Source of the DNA: Agelaius tricolor
Lineage: Eukaryota; Chordata; Aves; Passeriformes; Icteridae
Reading direction: 5' to 3'
DNA: 64,000 nt
NCBI GenBank assembly: GCA_023055355.1
Contig: JALJCS010000028.1
Coordinates: 5,704,418 to 5,768,417 of the forward strand
Part shown: in pieces, positions 10,516 through 21,700 of the stretch
How the letters are laid out: the number at the start of each line of letters is the position of its first letter
Position numbering within the stretch: position 1 is the first letter of the stretch
Position numbers and translations under genes: made by a program
The notes under the pieces: generated by a model
Database searches by the model: none
What the model was told of the DNA's origin: nothing
The model's input: the letters and a program-made list of their open reading frames with translations, nothing else

Positions 10516-12264
10516 GCAGCCCACGCAGCCCAATGGCAGCAGCTGCGGCAGCCGAGCCCATCCCCGCGGAGCCGCCCACCTGCCCACCGCAGCTCCCGGC
10601 CGGGCTGCAGCCCCCGGCACAGATCCCCATCGCCCTCCTCCTGAGCGCTGCAGGAGTGCAGCGTCTCCTCCTGGCTCCTTTGGCCACAGCCGCGCTGCAG
10701 CCGGAGCCCAGGGAGCCTCAGAAAAGCCGGGTTTATCTTCCAGAAGTCAGGAGGGAGCTGCTCTCTCCCGAACCAGCTGCACTGACCTGAGCCTGGAGCA
10801 GGACCCTGCCGAGCCCTACAACCAGGACCTGGCTGAGCCTCCCGAGCCCTTGTGACCCCCCGGCTTCTCCCGGGTGCTGTGAGTGTTGGTTCCACAGCTC
10901 CCACAGCCTCTCCTGGTGCCTGCAGCACCACCAGGTCAGCAGCAGCCACTGGCCGGGCACTGTCCTGCCCACTCATGCCAGCTCAACTTCGTTAGGGTGG
11001 CAAAACAAAGCTGAGGGAAGATGTCCTGCAGGGGGACAGCTGGACCCCCGTGTCCCAGCACAGCCATGCAGCTCCTTGCTTGCCCTGCCACAATCCCGGA
11101 CTCCAGCGTGGCTCAGGACTGGCTGATCCTGTGTCCCAAGGGGCTCTGGTGCCCCCAGGAGCACAGATCTCTGCAATTTGCAGCAGAACCCGGTGCCCCT
11201 TCCCTGCTGCCTCTCAGCAATGTTGTGGGACCAAGTGCAGTGGCTGGCAAGTCTCTGGCAGTGCTAGAGGGACTTTGCTGGCAAGCACAGCTGGACCACG
11301 GGCACACGGGTCAGGGCTCTGCATCCTGAGGAACCAAAGTGTCCCAGCATCTAGGACCAATTCATCCCTCTGAGCTCTCTGAGCCAAAGGCACCACCAAA
11401 AGTCCAATCTCCTCTGTGTCAGCAGCTTGGTGCTTCCCTGAGACTGCTCCTGCACCTCCAGCTTCCTCATGGCACAACTCAGCTGTGAGCCTGCAACTGC
11501 GGGAGTTTCAGCAGTGGCCCGAGAGGGAAGAAAAGTGTTTTCTTCTGCAGGATGCACCCAAGAGTCAGGTGAAGGACACCCTCACGATTTGTGCTCCCAC
11601 CAAGGTCCATTCCCATCCCTGGCAGCACAATGGGGTACAGGAGTGTGGATGCTGCGACATGGATGGTTTATGGCTGGGAAGCCCCCGGGAGCTGGGCCAG
11701 CATGGGGGGGACCACACACTGCAGCCTGCCAGACATGCTGCCATCAGAGCAGGAGTGGGTGAAACTGGACATGGAATTAATGCAAATGTAGGGATGAAAC
11801 TGCTGCTTCTGGTGAAGTCAATCCTCCAAGAGTGAGGCTCTGGGGCAGGGAGAGCTGGGGGATCCTTGCCATGGGCACCTCAGCATCCTGCCCAAGTCAG
11901 GTGAGGGATGCAGGTAATGTCGCATCTCCCCACGCCAGGTGCCTGTCCCCATATTTCTCCCCCTTTTTCACTGTGCAGCAAATGCCCCCCTCCATGCCAG
12001 GGGGAAGGTGACTTTAGCTCAATGACTCACGCTGCCCTGCCCTGTCGCCTCGGCACCTCCTGTCACCTCCTGCCGTCACCTCCGTGCTCATGCCCCGTGC
12101 TGGTCCCGTGCCCCCCCTCCCCCGGCTGCACCGGCGCCGCAGGGATCCGCAGAGCAGCAGCCCTGCCCCTTCCTTTGGCCCGGGAGCCTCTTTTGCGGCG
12201 CAGCATCTCCCAGCCCACCAGGGGCCTCCGACCGCCCGGGTGGGCTCCCGCGCCTTCCCCAGCC

Positions 12265-12286
12265 CATCATCATCATCATCATCATC
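12265..12286. repeat. CAT trinucleotide microsatellite
   Basis: Seven CAT units in a row on the plus strand. Confidence 0.9.
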
Positions 12287-12466
12287 GCGACAACGCGGCA
12301 GGCGGGCGCTGGGGACTCAGCTGCGACACGTGAGGTCGCCCGTGACCGCCGAAGCTCCGGCACCGGCGCTGCTCAGCTGCCCGAGTCAATGACACAGCCC
12401 AAAAGCACCGGGGTTATTCCGGCTTTGCCGTCACGTACACCAGAGCCAAAGTAACGGGGTCCACGC

Positions 12467-12529
12467 GGGTCCCCGGTGTGTGACACTGCCGGGTCCCCGG
12501 TGTGTGACACTGCCGGGTCCCCGGTGTGC
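12467..12529. repeat. 24-bp tandem repeat, 2.6 copies
   Basis: Exact unit GGGTCCCCGGTGTGTGACAC plus TGCC repeats at 12467-12490 and 12491-12514, with a partial third copy. It lies in a CpG-rich block next to the candidate UTR donor. Confidence 0.9.
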
Positions 12530-14946
12530 CGTGGCTGCCGGCCAGGCACGGCTGAGCCACGGCCGCGGTAGCCAGCACCGTTCCTACCTGTCTCCGGTGC
12601 TCGGGCGGAGGGCGATGCGCGGTCGGGAGGCACAAGGCAACGAGGCAAACCCGGCTGCGGGCTCCGCGGCTCTCGGGAAGCGGCGCCGGTGCCGAGCAGC
12701 TGCTACAGCCGGCGGCAAACGCAGCGGATGACGGTTCCTACCCCATTCCCGCTCCGTCCCCGGGAAAAGGCGTCTGGCAGAGGGGGGAAAGCCGAGCCCT
12801 CCGCGCCCCGGGATGCGACAGCACCCAAGGATGCTGCAGAGCCGCTCTCACATCCTGACTCGGCAAGTTTGGCTCCGCCGGTGGCGGCAGCCGGCTCCCG
12901 ATCCCGCCGGTGCCTTTAACCGTGTCGGCGCCGCAGCCCGGCACCGGCAGCGCGTGGGCGAGCGAGCGGCTGCCACCAGCCGCCCCTGCGCAGCTCAGGC
13001 GGGGGAAGGCTCGTCCGGGGCCACGGGGAGCCTGGGCAGGAGCTGCATCATCACTGCCTCACATCGCGCCGGGTGTGTTTCTCTTAAAATAATCAAATAC
13101 AGCGTCGGCAGTGATGCTGCAGGGTTGCCTCCAGCACCAGGGTCACCCGGCTGCTGCGTTCTGCCACTGGCCACTCATCCTCCTTGTGCTCATCACGCCT
13201 TCTCAGTGCCTTTGGCTTTTTGGCTATCTTGGGTAAAAAAAAAAAAACAGCCCGGAGCGTGCCACCTCAGTAAGTGGAGCAGGCTGGTCCCTGTGGCAGT
13301 GCGACTCAGTGATCCCGCAGTGATAACAACACCAGTGCAGCTGGATCTAACAGGAAAACTAGAGGCCAAGCTGGCAAAAAGGGGGCCAGGGTTTGGGACA
13401 GGCTGCTCACGCAGTGGTGCTCTGGCAGCTATAAATTAGGAAAACCTGGTTCCTCTCCCTCAGCTGAGTCCTGTTCAGCTCCACGGCAGCATCTTGGCAC
13501 TTCCTCTGCCATTTCAGCACGGTCCTGGCAGTGACGGGGCCAATAAGCACAGTGCCTGCTCCAAACCATGCTGACACACTGACAGGACCACTCAGCACTG
13601 CCAGGGTGCCCAGTTTCCATGCCACAAGCACTTCCAGGAACAGCCAGTAATATAAACCCCGTCCCATTTGGGGATGCTCCCAGCACCAGCCCATCAGTGG
13701 CTTTGCTACCCCCACAGATGGTGGGAGCCATGTGCCAAGTTGATCAGCTCCTGCTCCGTGATGCATCTGACCCACAGACCCGCAGGCCATGAGCGGGAGG
13801 TGACAGCTGGCCCTGCCACCCTCCTCATCAAAACAATAATAGTAATAAAGAATAAAAATCAGCAGCTCTCTTGAATCTGCCGTTGGCAGCTCCGTGTAGA
13901 GGAATTTTCTGCTCACCAGCTGGAAAATCACTGCATATATGCAACAGGCCTGGATAGGGGATGTGACAGAGACTGGGTACATCTCGCCCAGCCTGCTCTG
14001 GCACTCACCCACTGCTGCACTGTGGCTCCCAGCAATGCTTGGGGAAGAAACCCGTGATTTTGGGAAGCAGGCTGGGTGCCCTGCCCACACCTGCCAGCAG
14101 CACAGACCACATCTCACCTGGATGAGAGCCTGTGGTGCCTGCGTGAGCAGTCCCGTGCTGGCCGCTGGCTGAACAGGCACGGGGCTCATGGGGAGGAAAA
14201 CAGCCCCAAAAAAATGCAGGCTAGCGAGAGAGAATCTCAGGAGCTTCAGGCCTGGCAGAAGAAATGGTCAGGCAGTGGCACCTGGGCTGCGAGGGGACCG
14301 GGGACCCGCCACAGGCTCGGGGCTCCTTCCATCCGCAGCCCGCCGGTCACCGAGACAAGGAACGGACTAAGAAACGGCAGCAAACTGAAGGGAGCTGCAG
14401 GATCCGCGGCGTTTGACTCATTGTGCGCAAATTGGTTCGGGGGAAAATCCAATGTTCCCACCCCCGTGTCACTGGGCTTTGCCGGCGGCTCACACCGTGT
14501 CACCGGGGCTCCTGCCCTGCCGCTGTACGGTGACAGGCCGCAGGCTACCGGAGCATCACGAACAGCGTTCACCTCGCCTGGCTGCGGGAACGAAGGGACA
14601 GCCAACCTCTCCGCATCCCCGCACAGCCCGGGGTCCCGATGGGCCGAGAGCAGGCGGCGGGGCGAGGGCCCCTCTCACCGCACCAGGCAGCGTCGGGAGG
14701 GGCATGCGGCGGGGTGGCCTCGCCCGTAGCGCTGCCCGCGGCCCTGCCCGGTCCCACCGCCCCCGCCATGTCCCGGTGGTCCCGGTAGTCCCGCCGGCCC
14801 CGCTCCCCCCGCGCCCCCGCACCTGCCCCGCGTCCGCCGCTCCCGCCGCTCCGCCGCCCGCCCTCGTGGGGGGCGGCCCCGCCCCGCCGCGCCTGGCCCC
14901 GCCCTTCCCGCCACCCATTGGCCGCGCCGCCCGCCTCTCGCGCCGC

Positions 14947-14954
14947 ATGCAAAT
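14947..14954 (+). promoter_or_regulatory. Octamer motif ATGCAAAT
   Basis: Perfect POU-family octamer in the shared promoter, between the two CCAAT boxes. Confidence 0.5.
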
Positions 14955-15035
14955 GACGAGGGCGCTACGCCGTTTCTATTGGCTGCAGAGCAGGCCGGGC
15001 CCAGAGCAAGGACCCGCCCCGCGCGGTGCGGCACC

Positions 15036-15049
15036 ATCGCCCTAGTAAC
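15036..15049 (+). promoter_or_regulatory. X-box (RFX site) upstream of NPHP4
   Basis: ATCGCC-CT-AGTAAC fits the RFX X-box pattern of two imperfect inverted half-sites with a 2-bp spacer. The right half is perfect and the left half differs only at its first base and at the centre. It lies about 240 bp upstream of NPHP4 exon 1. X-boxes commonly drive ciliary genes, which suits NPHP4. Confidence 0.55.
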
Positions 15050-15279
15050 CCGATGCTGAGCCGGGCGCGACCACCCGCTCTGAAAGGGGGAGGCCGCCGC
15101 TTCCGCCGTCTGTTCCGTCCTGCTGCCGCATCCCGCACCGGTGCAGGATCGCTCCGACATCGTCTCACCGCTGACTGTCTGCGCTTTCCACCGGCGATGG
15201 GGTGCGAGAGGTGGGCGGCGAGGCAGCGAGCGGCGGCAGAGCGTCCATCCCTCCCCTCGGGCCGGCGCGCGGTTGGTTG

Positions 15280-15306
15280 GGCCCAGGAAGATGGCGTCGG
15301 GGCGCG
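15280..15306 (+). other. NPHP4: NPHP4 exon 1 (5' UTR, end defined)
   Basis: The 3' end is set by donor GGCGCG/GTGAGTG at 15307-15308; the 5' end is a guess. It contains an ATG (15291) in a YY1-like AAGATGGCG context. Spliced to the acceptor at 15521-15522, that ATG opens a short frame that stops before the main start, so this exon is most likely 5' UTR. Confidence 0.6.
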
Positions 15307-15316
15307 GTGAGTGAGC

Positions 15317-15330
15317 GGGGGGGGGGGGGG
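15317..15330 (+). repeat. Poly-G run in NPHP4 intron 1
   Basis: About 14 consecutive G just after the exon 1 donor, a possible G-quadruplex or sequencing-difficult site. Confidence 0.7.
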
Positions 15331-15522
15331 GTGCGGGCGCTAAGGGACGGGGCTGGTTCCAGTCCCAATCCCGCTCCCTTCCACCGGGATCCCAGTGGTG
15401 CGTGGGCGGCCACGGGCCGGCCCTGCCCCGGCTGTACCCGTGTGCATCCCCATGCGGGGCGGGCGTGGGCAGCGGCTGTCCCCACCCACGTGTGGTCGGT
15501 CCGTGTGGCTGTGTTCCCGCAG

Positions 15523-15737
15523 GGTGCGTGTCCCCCGGTGCTCCAGCCCCGCGCCCGCCCTAGCTGGCGCCGGGAGGTAGCGGCGACCCCCGGGAGGCGA
15601 TGGGCGAGTGGGAGCGGGTGTTCCGGCAGCACCTGCCGCTGCCGCCGCACCCGCAGCGGGGCCGGGCCCGGCCCCCGCCCCGCTCCGCCGCCTTCCGCTG
15701 CGTCCTCAAGCACCTGCACGGCGCTGCCCTCTCCCAG
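15523..15737 (+). CDS. NPHP4: NPHP4 exon 2 (start codon exon)
   Basis: The acceptor is CCCGCAG at 15516-15522. About 77 nt of 5' UTR precede ATG at 15600, which begins [20 protein letters not shown]; human NPHP4 has a matching PPHPQR. It codes residues 1-46, phase 0, donor CAG/GTAGGG. Confidence 0.93.
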
Positions 15738-18700
15738 GTAGGGGCGATCGGCCCCGCGAGGGGACCCCGGCAATGTCTTGCTGCACCCGTTGTTTCTGCT
15801 GAGTCTCACTTTCATGGAATAGTTTGGGTTGGAAGGGACCTTACAGATCATCTCCTTCCACCCTCCTGCCTTCCACTAGACCAGCTTGCCCTTTCCAACC
15901 TACTGGCTTTGAACACTTCCAGGGATGGAGCAGCTGCAGCTTCTCTAGATGACCTGTGCCAGTGCCTCATCACCCTATCAAGGAAGAATTTCTCCCTAAG
16001 ATCAAGCCTAAATTGCTCCTCTTTTAGTTTAGCCCCCCCTCCTCCTTATTCTGTCACTTTCTGTGTTTGTACAAAGTCACTCTCCATTTTTTTTCTGAGC
16101 CCCTTTCAGCATTCCTGTCCGTGTTTGTGGGCCTGAGCTCCCAACAGTGGCTTTTAAAGCAAGGTGGTTTTGGGGGGAACTAACTGGAGACCTCCTGGAA
16201 GCACTACGTTCTTTCAATACCTGTAAATCTGAGTTAGCATTTAATTAATTTTTCATTTAGTTTTTTGTTAGCATAGGTAGGTATATTTAAATTAAATTTT
16301 CTGGATATCACTTTAACATCAATTGCCTCTTTATTCTATGCTTAATGCTCAATTTTCCCACTTTTCCTTTGCTCTGTCCACCTCTGGCTTGGAGGCAGGT
16401 TTTGCAGCAATGCATGAAGCTGTCTGTGGCCGTGTGCCTGATTTGGGCATCCCTTAGAAAACGGGAATCATATCTCTTACCAAAGCGTGTTCTGAGCTTT
16501 GGGGACACAGAACTGGCCTGTCCCCAAAGCTGGTGCTTTGTGCCTTGCAGGGAACCGAGTACCAGCTGCGCCTCTCCCTTTTCGATGCCACCTACCACCA
16601 CTTCTTTGGGAGGACGTGGAGGAGCAGCTGGAGAGCTGCCAGCCCTGCCCTGCCACGCTCGGCCAGGGCGACCTTCAACGAGGTGGGGAAAGCACAGAAC
16701 CAAACCCTTTTCCATCCCTTTTGCCCAGGGTGCATCCCAGACACTGCCCGTTTATTAAGCTTTACGTATGGTTTATTGAGAAACTGCGGTGCTGGGTTTC
16801 CTCTGAGGCTGGTGCCACCGTGGGAGCAGTGATGTGCCACCGAGTGCCACCTGCCGTGTTCAGAGCTGGCAGCAGAGAGCAGTGTTTCCCCACAAATGGG
16901 AAGGAAGGGAAGGAGCAGCTGCCCACCCTCCTGCACAGCGCTTCTCTCTCCTGATCTGGGAGCTAAGTTCTCCCAAAGCTTCCATCTGCTGCTGATACCA
17001 GCAAAGCAGCGTGTCCCTCGATGGGGAGAGATCCCACTGCCTCACAGATAGCATGAGCCATGTTTTCCAATTCATAGCTCTGTTTCCACCTCCTCAGTGC
17101 TGCAGGTGAAGCGAAGAACAGCTGGGCCCTGTCCTCTTCCTTCCTTTACATCAGCAGTGACATTGAGGGGCTTTGATGTGTGCGTTTCCCTCCCAAGTGT
17201 TTCAGTACCGTCCCACCCTGGCCTGTTTTGAAGAGGGATGGATTAAAACTAGGGCAGAGAGTGCTGCAGAGAGAGCTGAATGCTGGGAGGAGCTGCCTTT
17301 CCAAATACATTCCCAGCGTCTGCAGGCTTCCTGGGTGTTTGCCATGTAGTTGGGAGCAGTTGGCAGGAATTTTGGGGTGTTGGGGGACTGTGTTGCAGCC
17401 TCTCTATGGTGACTGAACTGCATTGACTGCAGGGTCTGACAGAGGAGGGGTGATCTGCATGTGGGGTGGGATCTTCCAACTGTGGGAAAGCCAGCAGCTC
17501 ATTGTTAGGAACAGTTCAGGTGGAGCTGGGATTGATTTGTGACAGGTGGGGTGAGGAGGAAAGTCACTGCTCCTCTGCCTGTGCATGCTGCCTGCATGCT
17601 TGCCAGCCTCACCAGAGCAGGAAGGTGTGAGGACAGGATCAGAGTCTGCTTGTGTGGTGGGTTTAGTCCTCAGGGTCTAGGGGAGAGGAACGCAGTGACA
17701 GAAACTGCTGTGTGCAGTCAGGAGGGCCCCTCGAGCTCAGTGGCACAGGGCATTCCCTGTCAGGGCTCCCTGTGCCTTTGCAGGGTGAGCCTTGCTCTGC
17801 AGGCACAGCAGTCGGGCCATTAATCCAGCACCTCACAGTAAAGGCTAATGGAATAACGATTTATGTCCCAGGGTTGATGTGGGAATGTCTCTCTCTGTTA
17901 TTCCTTCCTGACAGCCCATATTGCAGTAAACATTTTCCCTGAAACACTGAGGTAATGAGTTTTTAATAGAAAGATGAACCTAGCATTAAATTCTGTCCTG
18001 GGGAGGTGACCTGTGTCCTGTTCCCTCCTGCCCTTAGGTCCAGGCTACTCCCATGTCCCTCCCTGTTTCAGGAAGGTTTCCAACTCCTTTTTCCTGCTCT
18101 AATGCTGTGGGTTTGGGATGCATCAAAGCCCTATTCATTTGGGGTCTGCAGCCTGCGAGTTGCTCTGGAAAACGGGTGTTGGCAACAAAAAAAGTTAAAA
18201 AAAAAAAAAAGAAAGATGATGCTTGAGACTTAAGGGCTGAGATTTCCTAGCAGTGTCAGGAGTGATTTGCCATTAGCTTCTGTCTGGAAGCTTTAATAGA
18301 TGTTCTGGTTGTGCCACTGAGTGTCCCAGCACAACAGGCATTGCTCTGCCTGCATCTGCCACTGCCAGCTCTGAAACAGCCCATCTTTCTCCTTTCCTGT
18401 CCCAGGTTGTTTATTTCCACACCTCCTTGAACCACCCTGGCATCGCTGCTGTCGTGGAAGTGGTAATGAGAGCTGGGAAAGGGGATGGGGGCTCTCAGCA
18501 CCTTTCCTGTGGCTTTGGGATCATCCCCCTCTTCCACGGCGGATCAGAGGTGACAGACCCGGCCACTGAGGACAGAGCGTAGGTCACACTGAGAATTGAG
18601 GTGGCAATGTGCATGGCTGCTTTGGTTGGGGAGGGGAAGGGTGGTTCTGGGGCTGCAGAAACAGAGCCAGCATTTAGAAACCTGGAATTCTTCACTCTGG

Positions 18701-21700
18701 TGAAGCAGTGGGTTTGGAAGGAATGCCTGTCCCTTCTCTAAAAGGCTTTTCCAGAGTGGGTTGGGTGGGTTTTGCTGCTGAGTAGGGGCTTTGTGGAAGA
18801 TGGAGATGTAATGGAAGATGGAGATGGGCTTCAGGGTGGATTTACTGACTGCTGCACATGTGCTCCTTGCTTTCAGGCTGAAGCTGTACCATGGGACACC
18901 ACGTGCCCTGCTGCACCCACGCTTCCAGGACCCTGTAGAAAGTAAGCAGCAGCCAGACGTGGCATCTCAGCCCTTCTTGGTGGCTTCTCTTACCCAAATG
19001 TGTGTTGTATGTGTCTGCTTGATGTGAGGCATGGTCTGTGCCTTGGTACTGCTCAGTGGATGTGCCTTACTGTCAGCTGGGAATGGCCTGGCTGTGCAAA
19101 CACAGGGTTTCCTTTGCTCCTAGCACGTGTACTCACAGTTAATGATTCAGTCAACATTGGGTCTGTGGGGCTGTCTCCCCAGTTTTGGTCATTTTGGGAT
19201 GTTTTTTTCAGAGAACAAATACATGACAGTGATGGAGAAGAGCCACCTGCAGTATGGCCTGAAGTCCCACCAGCCCCTGGAGGCAATATTTCACCTACTT
19301 CCTGAAAACCTGCTGATATCTGGGCTGCAGACTGTTCCTGGCTTGCTGCCGGCACGCGGAGACACAGGTAAGAGTCCTTTCCCATTCCTATTCCCTTTCC
19401 CTCTGCCAGTGCTGCTCCTGCTTTAAGGCAGTGGGTCCCTGTGAGGCTGTGGGCAGGGCAGGAGGCCACTGGGATGGGGTTTGTGGCAGCACAGTGGTTT
19501 CTCTGCAATGTGTCCCCTTGTCAAGAGCATTCCCCCTGCGGGGGGCCACAGCCCTCATGCTCAGAGCTCAGTCTGGAGTCTGTCAAAATGGCTCAGTCAG
19601 TTCCCTGTCCGTTAATTGCTTTGCTCCTGGGAAGCTGCTAGGGATAAGTGATGGTTGGTTTAATTACAGTCGTTCAGCAGAATCTTAAAAAGAGCTTTTG
19701 CAGCTTGTTTAAACTCCTCGGAGGTGGGTTCAGCAGCATCGCTGGGGCCTGGCAGGTTTGGGAGCATGAGCTCTTGCCCACTTGGCTTTTGTTAATCTCT
19801 CCTTATGGCACGTGTCCCTTCGAGCTTCTGCAATTAAAATACGTGAGCTGAAGATTCAGAGGGTAAAAAATTCCTCAGAGTTCTGAATTATTCTTCAGCT
19901 TCCTGCCTGGAAAACCTACTGCTGATGGCTTTGGGGTATTAACTGTTGGTACTGAAGCTGAGCAAGGTCTTGAAAGCAGCTGAGTCCCTGCAGGTGTTCA
20001 GGCCCGTACTCAGAAGCTGAGTGGGCAGAGCCACTGCAGGGCACCCCAGCACAGCAGTGGTGGCTTTCTGTTTGCTTGGGAAACCTGTGGCCACCACCTT
20101 GTCTTTCAGGTGACTGCTTGCAGAAGCCCCGGCTGATGAAGACGGTCACCTGCTACCTGGAGCGGCTTTTCGTCCAGTTGTACCCTTCCCTGGAGGAGTT
20201 TGAGGAGGAACTGCTGGATTTACTGAACAGTGATCGCTTACTTCAGGTAAGTAGAGTGCTGTGAAGGTGGTGAAACCCTGGCACAGGTTGCCCAGAGAAA
20301 CTGTGGCTGCCCCATCCCTGGAAGTGTCCAAAGCCAGGTTGGATGGAGCTTGGAGCAACCTGCTCTAGTAGATGTCCCATGGTAGGGGGTGGAACAAGAT
20401 AATGCTTAAGGTCCCTTCCAATCCCAACCATTCTGTGATTCCATCATTCTAGGTACTGCCAGTGTGATTGGGGCAGGGGAAGGCACAGTGTAGAGCAGTA
20501 ATTCTAGTGTCTGGAATTATGGGTGGGGTGAAAAGTGTCAGGTAAGTGATATTCATGCATTTGTGTCTCTTGGAGTCTCCAATTTTTTCTTTTGCTGTGG
20601 AAGCCTTTAGCTTGTTTCCCTATTGGATTAGTATGTGTGTGCTCTGTGTGGGCTTTGTTTTGAACATCCAGACACTCCTAAGCAGAATTTGGCTTTGCTT
20701 TGCTGTGGGAAATGCAGAGATGAGATGCAGCATGTATCAAGTCCATCCCTTTGGAGTGACAGCCACTGGCCAGGTCCTTTCTTGCCAGATTGGCACCAAC
20801 TCTGCCATAAAGACAAAAGATTTTAATATCTATCACCTGCTGGGGGAATAGGCCCTGTTTTTTGAGTTTCTGAAGGGTTGCCTGTATTCTTCTGGTTGTG
20901 GTCAGCACAGAGAGTGCTGCCCAAGGTGGAAAACATTCCTGTCACAGGCTAACACTGCCCCGGATGGTGAGGAGGTGGTGGTTCGGGAGCGGCGGCTGCA
21001 CGTCGGCGTCCACAATGGGCTGCGCTTTGTCCAGGCTCCGCAGGTCGCTGTGCTGGTGCCAGGGGCACAATTGTCACCAGGTCGCTGCCAGGGGGTGCCC
21101 AGCTCTGGAGCCAGGTAACGGGGAGCTCCTCCTCTGCTGCTGCTGCTTCCCTCCTGCCTTGGGTGGCTCTCACAGCCGCTTCTCCATCCCGCACAGGGAT
21201 GCAGGTCAAGCCCTGGTGCTGAGGAGCCGCATCCAGCTGAGTGAAATGGTCCCTCACCCGGCATTCAGGGTCTGCTTCCAGCTGGAATATGTCTTCTGCA
21301 GCACAGGGAGAGCTGGTGGCAAGGTAGGGCTGAGCATGTGTCTCTCTGTGCCTGTGAAAGAGCAGGGATCCATTCTGGAGGAGTGAGCCCTGCTGAGGAA
21401 TTCCTTCCTCTGCTCGTTTCACCATCCTGCTTCTCCAAGTCCTTGTTGCATGGCTGTGCTGTGTAATGCAGGGCCCTGCAAAGTGTGTGGGTGCCTTCCA
21501 CAGCACTGCACACAACAACCTGCACGGCTTGGGGAATTATTTTAATAACATGTGATTGCATTTCTCCACTGTTTATATGTAGATGGAGGAATGTACCCTG
21601 CAGTATTCTCATAGTGCTCTGGCAAGCTAATTTGGAAAATTTCAGCTTTTTTGTAATATCAAAAAGGCTTTTCTTTAGAATTTGGCATTTATGCTGAAAA

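Larger units (their letters stand above)
12050..13050 (-). promoter_or_regulatory. CpG-rich segment, candidate KCNAB2 upstream promoter with UTR exon
   Basis: Dense CpG and GC over about 1 kb. On the minus strand a consensus donor ACAG/GTAGGAAC lies at 12586-12587, so a 5' UTR exon could end at 12588 and splice to the acceptor at 9481. Nothing coding was recognised. Confidence 0.35.
9483..14677 (-). other. KCNAB2: KCNAB2 5' intron(s)
   Basis: No coding exon was recognised. It contains a CATCCTGCATCC-type minisatellite (10250-10515), a CpG-rich segment (about 12050-13050) with a candidate UTR donor, a 24-bp tandem repeat, a CAT run and an A12 run (about 13237-13248). Confidence 0.55.
14600..15350. 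promoter_or_regulatory. CpG island, bidirectional KCNAB2/NPHP4 promoter
   Basis: Very CpG-dense DNA between the divergent genes. Two ATTGG motifs (CCAAT on the minus strand) lie at 14917-14921 and 14978-14982, an octamer ATGCAAAT at 14947-14954, and an X-box-like site at 15036-15049. A YY1-like AAGATGGCG lies at 15288-15296, at the NPHP4 exon 1. On the minus side a donor GCG/GTGAGA at 14676-14677 could end a non-coding KCNAB2 exon. Head-to-head order agrees with the mammalian locus. Confidence 0.75.

Noticed and set aside
10233..10976. 247-residue minus-strand ORF
   Set aside because: Open because of the CATCCTGCATCC minisatellite and GC-rich DNA; the protein is Cys/Met/Gly repeat-like.
14556..15160. 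Long Ala/Gly/Arg ORFs over the CpG island
   Set aside because: Stop codons are rare in such GC-rich DNA; no domain, and several frames are open at once.
17180..18233. Possible extra exon in the long NPHP4 intron 3
   Set aside because: Exons 3 and 4 join in phase and in agreement with human NPHP4, so nothing is missing.
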